This document shows, one piece after another, positions 1-6,733 of a DNA stretch of 9,052 nucleotides. Both the position numbers and the translations under genes were made by a program. Every line of letters begins with the position of its first letter. The first letter of the stretch is position 1. Under the pieces are notes generated by a model. That model had not been told where the DNA came from, ran no database searches, and was given only the letters and a program-made list of their open reading frames with translations. This DNA is from Verrucomicrobiales bacterium (GTDB lineage: Bacteria; Verrucomicrobiota; Verrucomicrobiia; Verrucomicrobiales; DEV007). Location: assembly GCA_002708885.1 (NCBI GenBank), contig PAPL01000055.1:20611-29662 (forward strand), read 5' to 3'.

Positions 1-2
1 AG

Positions 3-1088
3 TTAGAAAGCAAAACGGGAATAGGTAAGTTAAGTTATGGGGCAAGTTATTATCGGGATCAGGCAGACACGTTCCGATATGATCTCGATCAGGGGGGCAA
101 TGTTATAAAGGAAAGGATTCAAGGTCCCTTCGGTGATGATTCAATTTACGAACAGTTTGGTCTTTTTATTCAGGATCAAATCAATGTGACGGATCATTTT
201 GATATCAATTTTGGTAGCAGGTTCACTCATGTCATGGCCGACATCGGCAAGTTCGAGGACCCAGTCTCAAAGAATTCCGGCTCAATGAAGGATGACTGGG
301 ATAACCTGTCCAGTAGCCTAAGGGGAGTCTATAAGGTAAGCAGTAGTGGGAAATTAAATTTTTTTGGCGGAGCATCCCAAGGCTTTCGAGCTCCTAATTT
401 TTCTGATCTTTCAAGATTGGATTCCGCAAGGTCCAATGAAATTGAGACACCTTCTCCGGACCTCGACCCTGAAAAATTTCTATCCTACGAATTAGGATCG
501 CGTTATGATGACAATAGATTCAGTGCGGGCATCTCCGTTTTTTATACGGACATTCGCGATATGATTGTGCGTACTCCTACCGGCAGGATCATTGAGGATG
601 AGTTAGAGGTAATCAAAAAGAATGGATCAGAGGGTTACGTTTATGGCATTGAACTGGATGCTTCATTTAAGATAAATGACCGTTTCAGCGCCTTTGGTTC
701 CTTCGCATTTAATGATGGGATGGCAGATACTTTTCCGAACTCATCAGTATCATCACGCAGTGAATCAATTAGCCGGCTCCTTGCACCTTCAGGTGTCCTG
801 AGCTTGAGATGTAATTTATCCGATTCCCAATGGCTTGAGCTGAGCAGTTTCATTTCAGCTAAACAGGACAATCTGAATACGAGGGACAGGGGTGATACTC
901 AGAGAATACCTCCAGGAGGGACTCCAGGATATGCTGTCTTTAATTTAAGGTATGGTTACCAGTTAAGTGAAGAACTGCTCCTGACTCTGGCTTTAGAAAA
1001 TGTCACTGACGAGGAATATCGTATTCACGGATCGGGTCAGAATGAGCCCGGGATCAACTTTGTTTTTGGAGCTTCGATGACTTTTTAG
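3..1088 (+). CDS. TonB-dependent outer-membrane receptor, C-terminal part (5' end outside window)
   Basis: The reading frame is open from the left edge (first full codon at position 3) to a TAG at 1086-1088, giving 361 visible residues. The first in-frame ATG, at 231, is internal, and the GTG at 186 is not a credible start because typical receptor strands precede it. What is seen is the C-terminal beta-barrel: alternating aromatic/hydrophobic strands, a FRAP box (GFRAPNFSDL, visible residues about 127-136), then a PDLDPEKFLSYELG segment and a GISVFYTDIRDMI strand. It ends with the standard closing strands, LENVTDEEYRIHGSG followed by a terminal phenylalanine (GASMTF), the signal expected for BAM-assembled barrels. 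The plug domain and TonB box lie outside the window. These proteins import iron chelates, haem, B12 or other ligands using TonB energy. The substrate cannot be told from this part: FRAP occurs in haem receptors, but the stretch between FRAP and the PDL motif has no histidine. The 80 bp after the stop hold only a weak 4-bp stem (AGGA/TCCT, 1112-1126) followed by four T. Confidence 0.93.
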   Translation, partial: LESKTGIGKLSYGASYYRDQADTFRYDLDQGGNVIKERIQGPFGDDSIYEQFGLFIQDQINVTDHFDINFGSRFTHVMADIGKFEDPVSKNSGSMKDDWDNLSSSLRGVYKVSSSGKLNFFGGASQGFRAPNFSDLSRLDSARSNEIETPSPDLDPEKFLSYELGSRYDDNRFSAGISVFYTDIRDMIVRTPTGRIIEDELEVIKKNGSEGYVYGIELDASFKINDRFSAFGSFAFNDGMADTFPNSSVSSRSESISRLLAPSGVLSLRCNLSDSQWLELSSFISAKQDNLNTRDRGDTQRIPPGGTPGYAVFNLRYGYQLSEELLLTLALENVTDEEYRIHGSGQNEPGINFVFGASMTF

Positions 1089-1168
1089 TTTAATTGATGG
1101 GAAATTAGACTAGGAACGGAAATCCTTTTTATTGATCACCGTGAAGAAACGAGCAAGAATCTCTTATT

Positions 1169-2608
1169 ATGAGGTTTGCTTCCTTCTTTTTGGCTTGGAT
1201 TTTTTTAATCAAAATTGTTCAAGCAGATTCTACCAATTATCTGGTTCTTAGCTCTGAGAGTACCGGCTCTGACACTGAATGGGTAAAAGTAATCAATGCA
1301 TTGGAGTCTAAATATAAATCTTCTAAGGTAATACGTTTTCCGGACGGGAGTCCTGAAGCAGTGCTCGAAAAAATAAGGAAAATAAGACCACGTTACACTT
1401 GCTTTGTGGCTAAGCACCCTGAGGTGACGAGAGCCATGGTTACAAAGATTCATCAACTTACCAGATCAATTGATGATGATCCTTATACTGATACTATCTG
1501 GGGCATTCTTACAGGGTATGATTCTGAGAATGCTTTGAGTATAGCAAAGACACGTGAGCCTTTGACCATTGAACGTGTTGCTTCTGGAACCGAGGTTGCC
1601 CTTGAGCATTGTTTGGAGGGGGTATGGCACTGTGAATTAAAGAAGGGAAAGATTGTTAGGAAAAATAGAAATCAGAATCCCATTGAACTGAAGGGACCAG
1701 CCGATAGCACTGAGGCTCTGGCAAAAACGCTTACAGAATACCAAGCCCAACTCTTTGTCACATCTGGTCATGCGACTGAGAGAGGCTGGCAGATTGGCTT
1801 CTCTTACCGGAACGGTTACTTTAAGAGCAAGAATGGCAACCTCTTTGGTCATGACACTAAAGGAAAAAAAATTGCAATCAATTCGCCAAATCCAAAAGTT
1901 TATATGCCCATTGGCAATTGTCTGATGGGCCACATTGACGACCAGCAGGCCATGGCACTGGCATGGTTAAAGAGCGGAGGAGTGAGGCAGATGCTCGGGT
2001 ACACGGTCCCGACATGGTACGGGTATGCAGGCTGGGGCTGTTTGGATTATTTTGTTGAGCAGCCAGGAAGATACAGTTTTGCGGAATCGTTCTTTGCCAA
2101 TCAACATGCCTTAATTCATCGTTTGGAAACATTTTTTCCTGGTCTTGCGGGTAAGAAAATGACAGATCCTAATCAGGCCACTGCCATTGGATCAAAGGTT
2201 AAGCTAAGCAAGGCAGCCAAACAGGCGGGTCTTCGCGCTCAAGATGCTGCGGGCCTTCTCTTTGATAGAGACTCAGTTGTTTTCTATGGAGATCCTGGTT
2301 GGGATGCAAAACTGGCCAAGGGAGAACGTGCCTATGAGCAGTCATTAAACAAAAAAGATTCCATATATACTTTCAAAATAACCCCAATAAGAGGCAAGAA
2401 ATCTTTTGAACCCATTAATACGAACGGCTCTCAGAGAGGTTGGCGTCCGATCGTGCACTATTTCTCCAAAAGGATTGGAAATTTTGAGATTCTTGAGGGT
2501 AGCGAATTGGAACCGGTTTTGACCGATGATTTTATCCTAATACCCAATCCCAAGTCCTGTGATCCTACTAAGGATTATAAAGTTGTTTTCAAAGCATCTC
2601 CTCTCTAA
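1169..2608 (+). CDS. Secreted caspase-fold (C25/gingipain-like) putative cysteine peptidase
   Basis: This is a 479-residue protein starting at ATG 1169. The start is supported by an immediate signal peptide (MRFASFFLAWIFLIKIVQA, probable cleavage after residue 19), although no Shine-Dalgarno is visible. Two motifs mark a caspase-like fold: a hydrophobic strand ending in a histidine (LFVTSGHATERG, His201) and, 50 residues on, a strand ending in a cysteine (VYMPIGNCLMGH, Cys251). The next segment (residues 259-290, AMALAWLKSGG then MLGYTVPTWYG) resembles the stretch after the catalytic Cys in C25 peptidases, where a glycine/alanine-rich helix leads to a substrate-pocket strand. A late VVFYGDPGWD (370-379) matches the 'GDP' motif that closes the catalytic domain in that family. 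Residues from about 395 to 479 may form a separate beta-sandwich. I infer a periplasmic or secreted Cys peptidase of clan CD, substrate unknown. An inactive homologue cannot be excluded, and the usual GHG is GHA here. The gene stands alone after the receptor and meets the methyltransferase gene tail to tail with a 10-bp gap. Confidence 0.85.
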   Translation: MRFASFFLAWIFLIKIVQADSTNYLVLSSESTGSDTEWVKVINALESKYKSSKVIRFPDGSPEAVLEKIRKIRPRYTCFVAKHPEVTRAMVTKIHQLTRSIDDDPYTDTIWGILTGYDSENALSIAKTREPLTIERVASGTEVALEHCLEGVWHCELKKGKIVRKNRNQNPIELKGPADSTEALAKTLTEYQAQLFVTSGHATERGWQIGFSYRNGYFKSKNGNLFGHDTKGKKIAINSPNPKVYMPIGNCLMGHIDDQQAMALAWLKSGGVRQMLGYTVPTWYGYAGWGCLDYFVEQPGRYSFAESFFANQHALIHRLETFFPGLAGKKMTDPNQATAIGSKVKLSKAAKQAGLRAQDAAGLLFDRDSVVFYGDPGWDAKLAKGERAYEQSLNKKDSIYTFKITPIRGKKSFEPINTNGSQRGWRPIVHYFSKRIGNFEILEGSELEPVLTDDFILIPNPKSCDPTKDYKVVFKASPL

Positions 2609-2618
2609 GAATGATTAT

Positions 2619-3269
2619 CTAATCGAATGGGGCGGCAGTTTTCTGGTACAGGCCAAACTCATCATCTCCTAGGTAGATCAAACAAAGCGCTCCGTCAGCT
2701 GCAACTGCCTGGAAAAATTCGAGCACAAATTCCTGTTCACCAGGCCACGGATAAATAAAGAAAATATCCACTTCGTCAAGGTCAGCCTCCATTCCTTCAT
2801 AACTTGGTCTTAATCCGCTTCTGTTTTGGTAGGTGTAGTTTTCAGGTCTGATAAGTTCGGCTCCACCAGATCCTTCATAACATTCAAAGCCTTCAGGCAT
2901 GTAATCACGTTCGATGATGGTGACCGGTATATTTGAGTCTTTGGCGAGTTTTCTGGATTCTTCAATGAGTGAAGGTTCTATTTCTATACCATATGATTCG
3001 AACCCTAGTAGGGCAGCTAGACAAGCGCCGACACCATAGCCACTGCCCCACTCGCAGTACACTTTGCCCAGACACAAATCACTGTCTTTGATTGCAGAGA
3101 GCCAATGGTAGAGCAATTTATCATTGCAGGGGATGAAACGAGGAACTTTACGGTTCCTTTCAGTTTCAAAGAGTTCATCGATTCGCTGATTGGCTTCCTT
3201 TAGGTAGGCGTTTACTTTTTCAGGGAGCTTTTTTTCCTCGATTTTTAGATTAATTTCCTCGATTGGCAC
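2619..3269 (-). CDS. SAM-dependent methyltransferase-like protein (Rossmann fold)
   Basis: A 216-residue protein starting with GTG at 3269. An in-frame stop (3297-3299) lies just upstream with no ATG between, and the next Met in frame is at residue 124, so GTG is the only reasonable start. An N-terminal helical, Lys/Glu-rich segment (about 1-40) precedes a class I methyltransferase core. Motif I is CEWGSGYGVGACLA (72-85), the nucleotide-binding glycine loop. It is followed by YGIEIEPSLIEESRKLA, in which an acidic residue (Glu96 or Glu98) would bind the ribose hydroxyls of SAM. A motif-IV-like strand is VDIFFIYPWPGEQE (168-181), followed by a late strand ALCLIYLGDDEF (194-205). No target-recognition domain is visible and the protein is short, so the substrate is unknown. 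It could modify a protein or a small molecule. Neighbours give no hint: it is divergent from the propeller gene at 3366 and convergent with the caspase-like gene. The methyltransferase assignment rests on motif I and the acidic strand end. Confidence 0.82.
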   Translation of the reverse strand: MPIEEINLKIEEKKLPEKVNAYLKEANQRIDELFETERNRKVPRFIPCNDKLLYHWLSAIKDSDLCLGKVYCEWGSGYGVGACLAALLGFESYGIEIEPSLIEESRKLAKDSNIPVTIIERDYMPEGFECYEGSGGAELIRPENYTYQNRSGLRPSYEGMEADLDEVDIFFIYPWPGEQEFVLEFFQAVAADGALCLIYLGDDEFGLYQKTAAPFD

Positions 3270-3321
3270 AAGTCTCAGATTATCACATGTTAATGATCAC
3301 TTTGTCGAAGAAAATACAATC

Positions 3322-3369
3322 ATGAGCAAGTTGCATCGGGCACGTGCCCATGACTATATTTGGGCATGA
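3322..3369 (+). CDS. Possible 15-codon leader ORF overlapping the start of the downstream propeller gene
   Basis: An ATG at 3322 opens a frame encoding MSKLHRARAHDYIWA. It ends with TGA at 3367-3369, which overlaps the propeller gene's ATG (3366-3368) in an ATGA arrangement. Such overlaps are typical of translational coupling, where a terminating ribosome re-initiates. The upstream sequence has only a weak purine run (GAAGAAAA, about 3307-3314), so initiation is not assured. The frame cannot be the true N-terminus of the propeller protein, which has its own signal peptide in another frame. It may be chance, because a short ORF of this kind is not statistically rare. Confidence 0.28.
   Translation: MSKLHRARAHDYIWA
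3338..3368 (+). promoter_or_regulatory. Two mutually exclusive hairpins, one burying the propeller gene's ATG
   Basis: Positions 3338-3349 form a perfect 12-bp palindrome (GGGCACGTGCCC), which as RNA gives a GGGC/GCCC stem with an ACGU loop. The right half of this palindrome can instead pair downstream: 3343-3350 (CGTGCCCA) with 3361-3368 (TGGGCATG). That is 8 pairs including one G-U, around a 10-nt loop, and it includes the whole ATG at 3366-3368. Both structures use 3343-3349, so only one can form. I infer a possible translational switch, or simply a protein-binding palindrome with a CACGTG core. There is no experimental or comparative support here. Confidence 0.3.
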
Positions 3370-4580
3370 AGATTTTCCTAACATTTGTACTTGTTGGTTT
3401 CATTTATTCGCTCAATGCTGCGGATTGGCCTAATTGGCAAGGTCCAAATTACAATGGCATTTCATCTGAGACTGAATGGGCTCCGGACAATATAGGCAAT
3501 GTGATATGGAAGGCTCAGGTCGGTGTTGGATTTGCTGGGGTCTCTGTTTCCGGAGGAATGCTTTACACAATGGGCCATGACGGTAAGAGGAGGGATGGAT
3601 CCGAAACAGTTCATTGCCTTGATGCTAAGACCGGTAAAAAAATATGGTCAGATACTTATAAGGCGCAATTGTTGCCAAATTTACACGAGGGTGGTCCGGC
3701 AGCTACTCCGACAGTGCACATGGGCAAAGTCTATACCCTGGGAAAGGATGGAAAATTTAAATCATACAATGCTAAAAATGGAAAAAAACTCTGGGAGAGA
3801 GATTTGCTCAAAGATTCATCTATGAACAAGCCCGCTGCCTGGGGATTTGCTGGTTCTCCTCTTGTAGTTGGTGAAATGATAGTAGTAGAGGCTGCCCATA
3901 CCATTGCTTATTCATTAGATGGAGGTGAATTGATCTGGAAAAGTGAACGTTTCAAGCCGGCATATGCTAGTCCCGTTTTATTCAATTTTGAAGGTAAAGA
4001 TCTGCTCATCACATTGAAAACGGAGGGCCTTGTCATTCTCGAAGCCCGTACCGGGAAGACAGTCACTGTGAAGGAGTGGGAGACTCGGTTTAGCACGAAT
4101 GCGACTACACCAATAGTTATCGGAAACAAAGTATTTATTTCGACTGGTTATGGTCGTGGATGTGGGCTTTATGTTTTTGATGGAAATAACTTAAAGGAAA
4201 TTTATAACAATAAATCTATCAGTAATCACATGGCGAACTGCGTTGTAATTGATAAACATCTTTATGGAATCAGCGGTAATACGCACGGCGCGGAAAAGAA
4301 AGAACTGGTGTGCATGGAATTTGAAACAGGCAAGGTGAAGTGGAAAGAGGGGGGCTTTGGGTGTGGAACACTGACCGCTGCTGATGACAAGCTCATAGTC
4401 TTCAGTGAACGCGGAGAACTAGTAGTTGGAGTGGCATCGTCTAAGAAATTTGAAAGTTTGGCACGAGAACAAGTTAATCGAGGACGGTGCTGGACAGTTC
4501 CTGTCCTCTCAAATGCTATTATTTACACGAGGAATGCGTCAGGCAACCTAGTCGCTGTTGGGGTCGGTAAGGGGACCTGA
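3366..4580 (+). CDS. Exported PQQ-type beta-propeller protein (BamB/quinoprotein-like)
   Basis: This is 404 residues from the ATG at 3366. A TTG at 3360 would add two residues, but the ATG fits the signal peptide MKIFLTFVLVGFIYSLNA (cleavage near residue 18-19). The mature protein opens with DWPNWQGPNYNGIS, the entry motif of the PVC-type PQQ-binding-like propeller family. Repeated blades carry the [LY]-D-A-x-[TN]-G-K-x-x-W signature: HCLDAKTGKKIW (83-94), SYNAKNGKKLWE (133-144), SLDGGELIWK (183-192), ILEARTGKTV (224-233), and MEFETGKVKWK (317-327). Each is followed by a P-x-V-x-x-x-x-[VI]-Y-type strand. The length suits a single 7-8-bladed propeller. The fold is secure, but binding of PQQ and any dehydrogenase activity are not: no catalytic quinoprotein domain or haem CxxCH is visible. 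Many members are non-enzymatic scaffolds in the periplasm. No Shine-Dalgarno is visible, and the start may lie in a hairpin and be coupled to a leader ORF. It is convergent with its family relative at 4583, 2 bp apart. Confidence 0.93.
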   Translation: MKIFLTFVLVGFIYSLNAADWPNWQGPNYNGISSETEWAPDNIGNVIWKAQVGVGFAGVSVSGGMLYTMGHDGKRRDGSETVHCLDAKTGKKIWSDTYKAQLLPNLHEGGPAATPTVHMGKVYTLGKDGKFKSYNAKNGKKLWERDLLKDSSMNKPAAWGFAGSPLVVGEMIVVEAAHTIAYSLDGGELIWKSERFKPAYASPVLFNFEGKDLLITLKTEGLVILEARTGKTVTVKEWETRFSTNATTPIVIGNKVFISTGYGRGCGLYVFDGNNLKEIYNNKSISNHMANCVVIDKHLYGISGNTHGAEKKELVCMEFETGKVKWKEGGFGCGTLTAADDKLIVFSERGELVVGVASSKKFESLAREQVNRGRCWTVPVLSNAIIYTRNASGNLVAVGVGKGT

Positions 4581-4582
4581 GT

Positions 4583-5833
4583 TCAATTTCCAACGCAGAT
4601 AATTTCTCGACCTGTACGCAATACAAATTTATTTTCACTGACTGCGTAGCCATAAACTTTATCAGTTTCTTCGATTTTAACTATATTCTCAGAAAGTACT
4701 TTGGCCTTCTCTGCGGACGCTTCTAGGACCAAAGACTTACCATTTTTGCAGAACATATAAATTCTTTCAGAGGCTGCGAGCGGGGATGCCCAGCACCCGT
4801 CCGGCAATTTGTACTCCCAGCGTTGACTCCCATCCTCAATGCTTTGTGCCTGTAATGTGCCTGCTCGATTGATAAAATATACAATGTTACGATGCACTAG
4901 TGGTGAGGCGAAGCTGGATGTGACCGATTTGGCACGCCATTCCAAATGGGTCTCATTGACATTTCCTTTTCCCCCGAGGCGAATTGCAAGGCTCTGCTTG
5001 GGGTACGAAGAGCCAGCAATAACGAGATTCCCATCAGTGCTTGGCGAAGCAACAGTGTTTTTCTGGATTTCATCAAACCACCAGATCCTCTTACCGTTCA
5101 GGAGGAGATAACTTTCTATGATACCATTCGAACTGATAATTATTTGTTCTTCTTCATCATGTTTGAGATAAAGAGGAGTAGTCCATGAGACCCTTGGTTC
5201 TCTCGGTGTTTTCCAATGAGTTTTTCCCGTTAACCGGTCAACGCAAAGAAGATATGAGGGGCCATCATGATCAATAAGCAATACGAGTTTATCTGGGACT
5301 CCAACTAAAGATGAACCGACCCCATGTCCGCCTATAAATTGACCAAACTCTTTAGTCAGTTTACGGCCCCAGCGCCTATCGCCTTCATGATTAAATGCCA
5401 GAAGATCTCCGCTCTCGAAGAAGACATAGATGCCTTCCTTTCCCGCGACAGGAGTTGGTGCTCCTTGTGAGATCATATTGGTAACTTCCTTGACCTTTTC
5501 TGCTGCTTTTATGGTTCTTTTCCAGATACTTTTACCGGAATTCAGATCATAACAATCGAGGTACAAGAATTCTTTGTTTTGACCGCCCGTACTTGTAACA
5601 TAAATTTTTTCACCCCAAATGACGGGGCTCGACTGTCCAAAACCGGAAATCTTATTTTTCCATAAAATACCCTCCTCTTCGGTCCACTTGAGCGGAAGTT
5701 TTTGAATCTTTGTTTTACTGTTTCCGTCCCCCCTGAAGCCCGGCCAATTCGAAGATTCGGCTAGGCAGGGAATCACAGAAAAGATAACTAGCCCTATAAT
5801 ATAATAGAATGGAATTTTTAGACTCTTCGACAT
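4583..5833 (-). CDS. Exported PQQ-type beta-propeller protein, second family member
   Basis: A 416-residue protein starting at ATG 5833. The signal peptide is residues 1-25 (a hydrophobic run with cleavage near CLA/ESS). The Pro before Cys23 argues against a lipobox, so soluble export is likelier than lipidation. The mature start SNWPGFRGDGNSK is the same entry motif as in the neighbouring propeller. Blade signatures include YDLNSGKSIWKR (95-106), FNHEGDRRWGRKL (147-159), VDRLTGKTHWK (198-208), LLLNGKRIWW (243-252) and QSIEDGSQRWEYKL (330-343). They alternate with SSPVIWGEKIYV, APTPVAGKEGIYV and ASPLVHRNIVYF strands. No CxxCH or quinoprotein catalytic core is seen. I infer a periplasmic propeller, role unknown. 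It shares only family-level similarity with the neighbour, so it is an old paralogue or an independent arrival, not a recent tandem copy. No clear Shine-Dalgarno is present; the upstream 81 bp are AT-rich and contain an inverted repeat. Confidence 0.93.
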   Translation of the reverse strand: MSKSLKIPFYYIIGLVIFSVIPCLAESSNWPGFRGDGNSKTKIQKLPLKWTEEEGILWKNKISGFGQSSPVIWGEKIYVTSTGGQNKEFLYLDCYDLNSGKSIWKRTIKAAEKVKEVTNMISQGAPTPVAGKEGIYVFFESGDLLAFNHEGDRRWGRKLTKEFGQFIGGHGVGSSLVGVPDKLVLLIDHDGPSYLLCVDRLTGKTHWKTPREPRVSWTTPLYLKHDEEEQIIISSNGIIESYLLLNGKRIWWFDEIQKNTVASPSTDGNLVIAGSSYPKQSLAIRLGGKGNVNETHLEWRAKSVTSSFASPLVHRNIVYFINRAGTLQAQSIEDGSQRWEYKLPDGCWASPLAASERIYMFCKNGKSLVLEASAEKAKVLSENIVKIEETDKVYGYAVSENKFVLRTGREIICVGN

Positions 5834-5862
5834 GATTGTTCTTGGGGTATCAATTTGTACAA

Positions 5863-5882
5863 ATAAAAATTTCTATTTTTAT
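5863..5882. repeat. AT-only perfect inverted repeat between two minus-strand genes
   Basis: ATAAAAAT (5863-5870) and ATTTTTAT (5875-5882) are perfect 8-bp complements around a TTCT loop. The site lies 33 bp past the end of the cysteine-rich gene (stop at 5915) and 30 bp before the start of the second propeller gene (5833). It could be the promoter region of the propeller gene or a weak transcription end for the upstream gene. Because it has no G or C, it would be a poor intrinsic terminator. Chance in AT-rich DNA is possible. Confidence 0.4.
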
Positions 5883-5914
5883 ATGATCCTAAAGAAAAGA
5901 AACTTCATTTCTCT

Positions 5915-6733
5915 TTACTCTTGTTCTCTTTCCGAAATCAAACTCCAAACATCAAATAGTTCAGTGTTTTGCTGAATAATTGATAGTAACTTATGTCCAT
6001 GCGAATTGTAACAGTGGACGATAGTCGATTCGGTGCCCTCAAAATTATTTAAATAAGCAATGCTGTTAAAAATTTCTCCAAGGTCCATAGAAATTATTGC
6101 TTCTGACGAAGCCATAGAAATTATCCCTTCCGGATGACATTCTTTAGAAGGAGCAAAATTCCTGGAGCAGGACAACATGCTCCTATTAAAATCGATCCAA
6201 ATTTGTTGGTCAACGAAACAAGCGAATGATAAGATATGATAGATAGGATGTGAGGTAATATCTGTACGGACATTCTCGCGTTTCTTACTGCAACAAGGGC
6301 AGAGCGCCGGGCGGCTACTTTTTATTTTTCCTGAATTTGGCAAATACTCATGTGTACGAATCAATTTCTTTGTCAGTAAATCAATTGCCTTATTCTCTGA
6401 TCTGGGAACTTCTATGGTGATTTGTTCTTTACGGTCACCGGAAGTTAAGACCAGACTTAGATTTTCTGAAGAGTATGGATCTTTTTTAAGTAAAGCGCAG
6501 TTAACATTTTGGAATTCGATGTTTAAACCTGATTCTGGCAAACAAAGGCATGAATTATTAATTATGACCTGTGGTGATTCAGCTTTGAAAGTGCATGAAA
6601 TTTCTGAATTCAGAATTCTTATGCGACAGTGAGGGAGTTCAGAGAGGAATTTCCCGCATAGCTCAGGTCCAAGCATTAATTCCCAGCACTCATCAGAGAG
6701 TGCAGAACCGATTTGATTTGCGTATTGGGACAC
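5915..6733 (-). CDS. Cysteine-rich protein, possibly HemS/ChuS-like haem-utilisation factor
   Basis: A 272-residue soluble protein with no signal peptide. The start is probably GTG at 6733: an in-frame TAA lies two codons upstream, and residues before Met20 (DECWELM) seem to belong to the domain. ATG 6676 (Met20, preceded by GGGA) is the alternative. It contains 14 cysteines, including a CPCC cluster (145-148), and a His-rich stretch THEY...SHPIYH. I recognise no family with certainty. By memory-based comparison, the C-terminal part (210-270) resembles the HemS/ChuS C-terminal repeat: TESTIVHCYNSHGHKLLSI matches the family's 'TSLELFDADGELIA' strand pair and is followed by a W-x-x-L-I helix. 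Residues 90-124 (NLSLVLTSGDRKEQITIEV then a helix) could be the corresponding part of the N-terminal repeat. HemS proteins bind or degrade haem in the cytoplasm and are usually near 340 residues, so this would be a short, divergent form. The CPCC may bind metal. It lies 81 bp upstream of the second propeller gene on the same strand. The ORF is secure; the function is tentative. Confidence 0.7.
   Translation of the reverse strand: MSQYANQIGSALSDECWELMLGPELCGKFLSELPHCRIRILNSEISCTFKAESPQVIINNSCLCLPESGLNIEFQNVNCALLKKDPYSSENLSLVLTSGDRKEQITIEVPRSENKAIDLLTKKLIRTHEYLPNSGKIKSSRPALCPCCSKKRENVRTDITSHPIYHILSFACFVDQQIWIDFNRSMLSCSRNFAPSKECHPEGIISMASSEAIISMDLGEIFNSIAYLNNFEGTESTIVHCYNSHGHKLLSIIQQNTELFDVWSLISEREQE

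Noticed and set aside
186..1088. A 300-residue protein starting at GTG 186
   Set aside because: Receptor-type beta strands continue upstream in the same frame to the window edge, so this is an internal codon of a truncated receptor gene.
1112..1130. AGGA/TCCT stem followed by four T after the receptor gene, as an intrinsic terminator
   Set aside because: The stem is only 4 bp with two G-C pairs and a 7-nt loop, too weak to call.
3360..3365. TTG at 3360 as the start of the first propeller gene
   Set aside because: It adds only Met-Gly before an ATG that begins a normal signal peptide, and no ribosome-binding site favours it.
5879..5908. Nine-residue minus-strand ORF (MKFLFFRII) before the second propeller gene
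   Set aside because: Very short, no ribosome-binding site, in AT-rich DNA, and not overlapping the downstream start.
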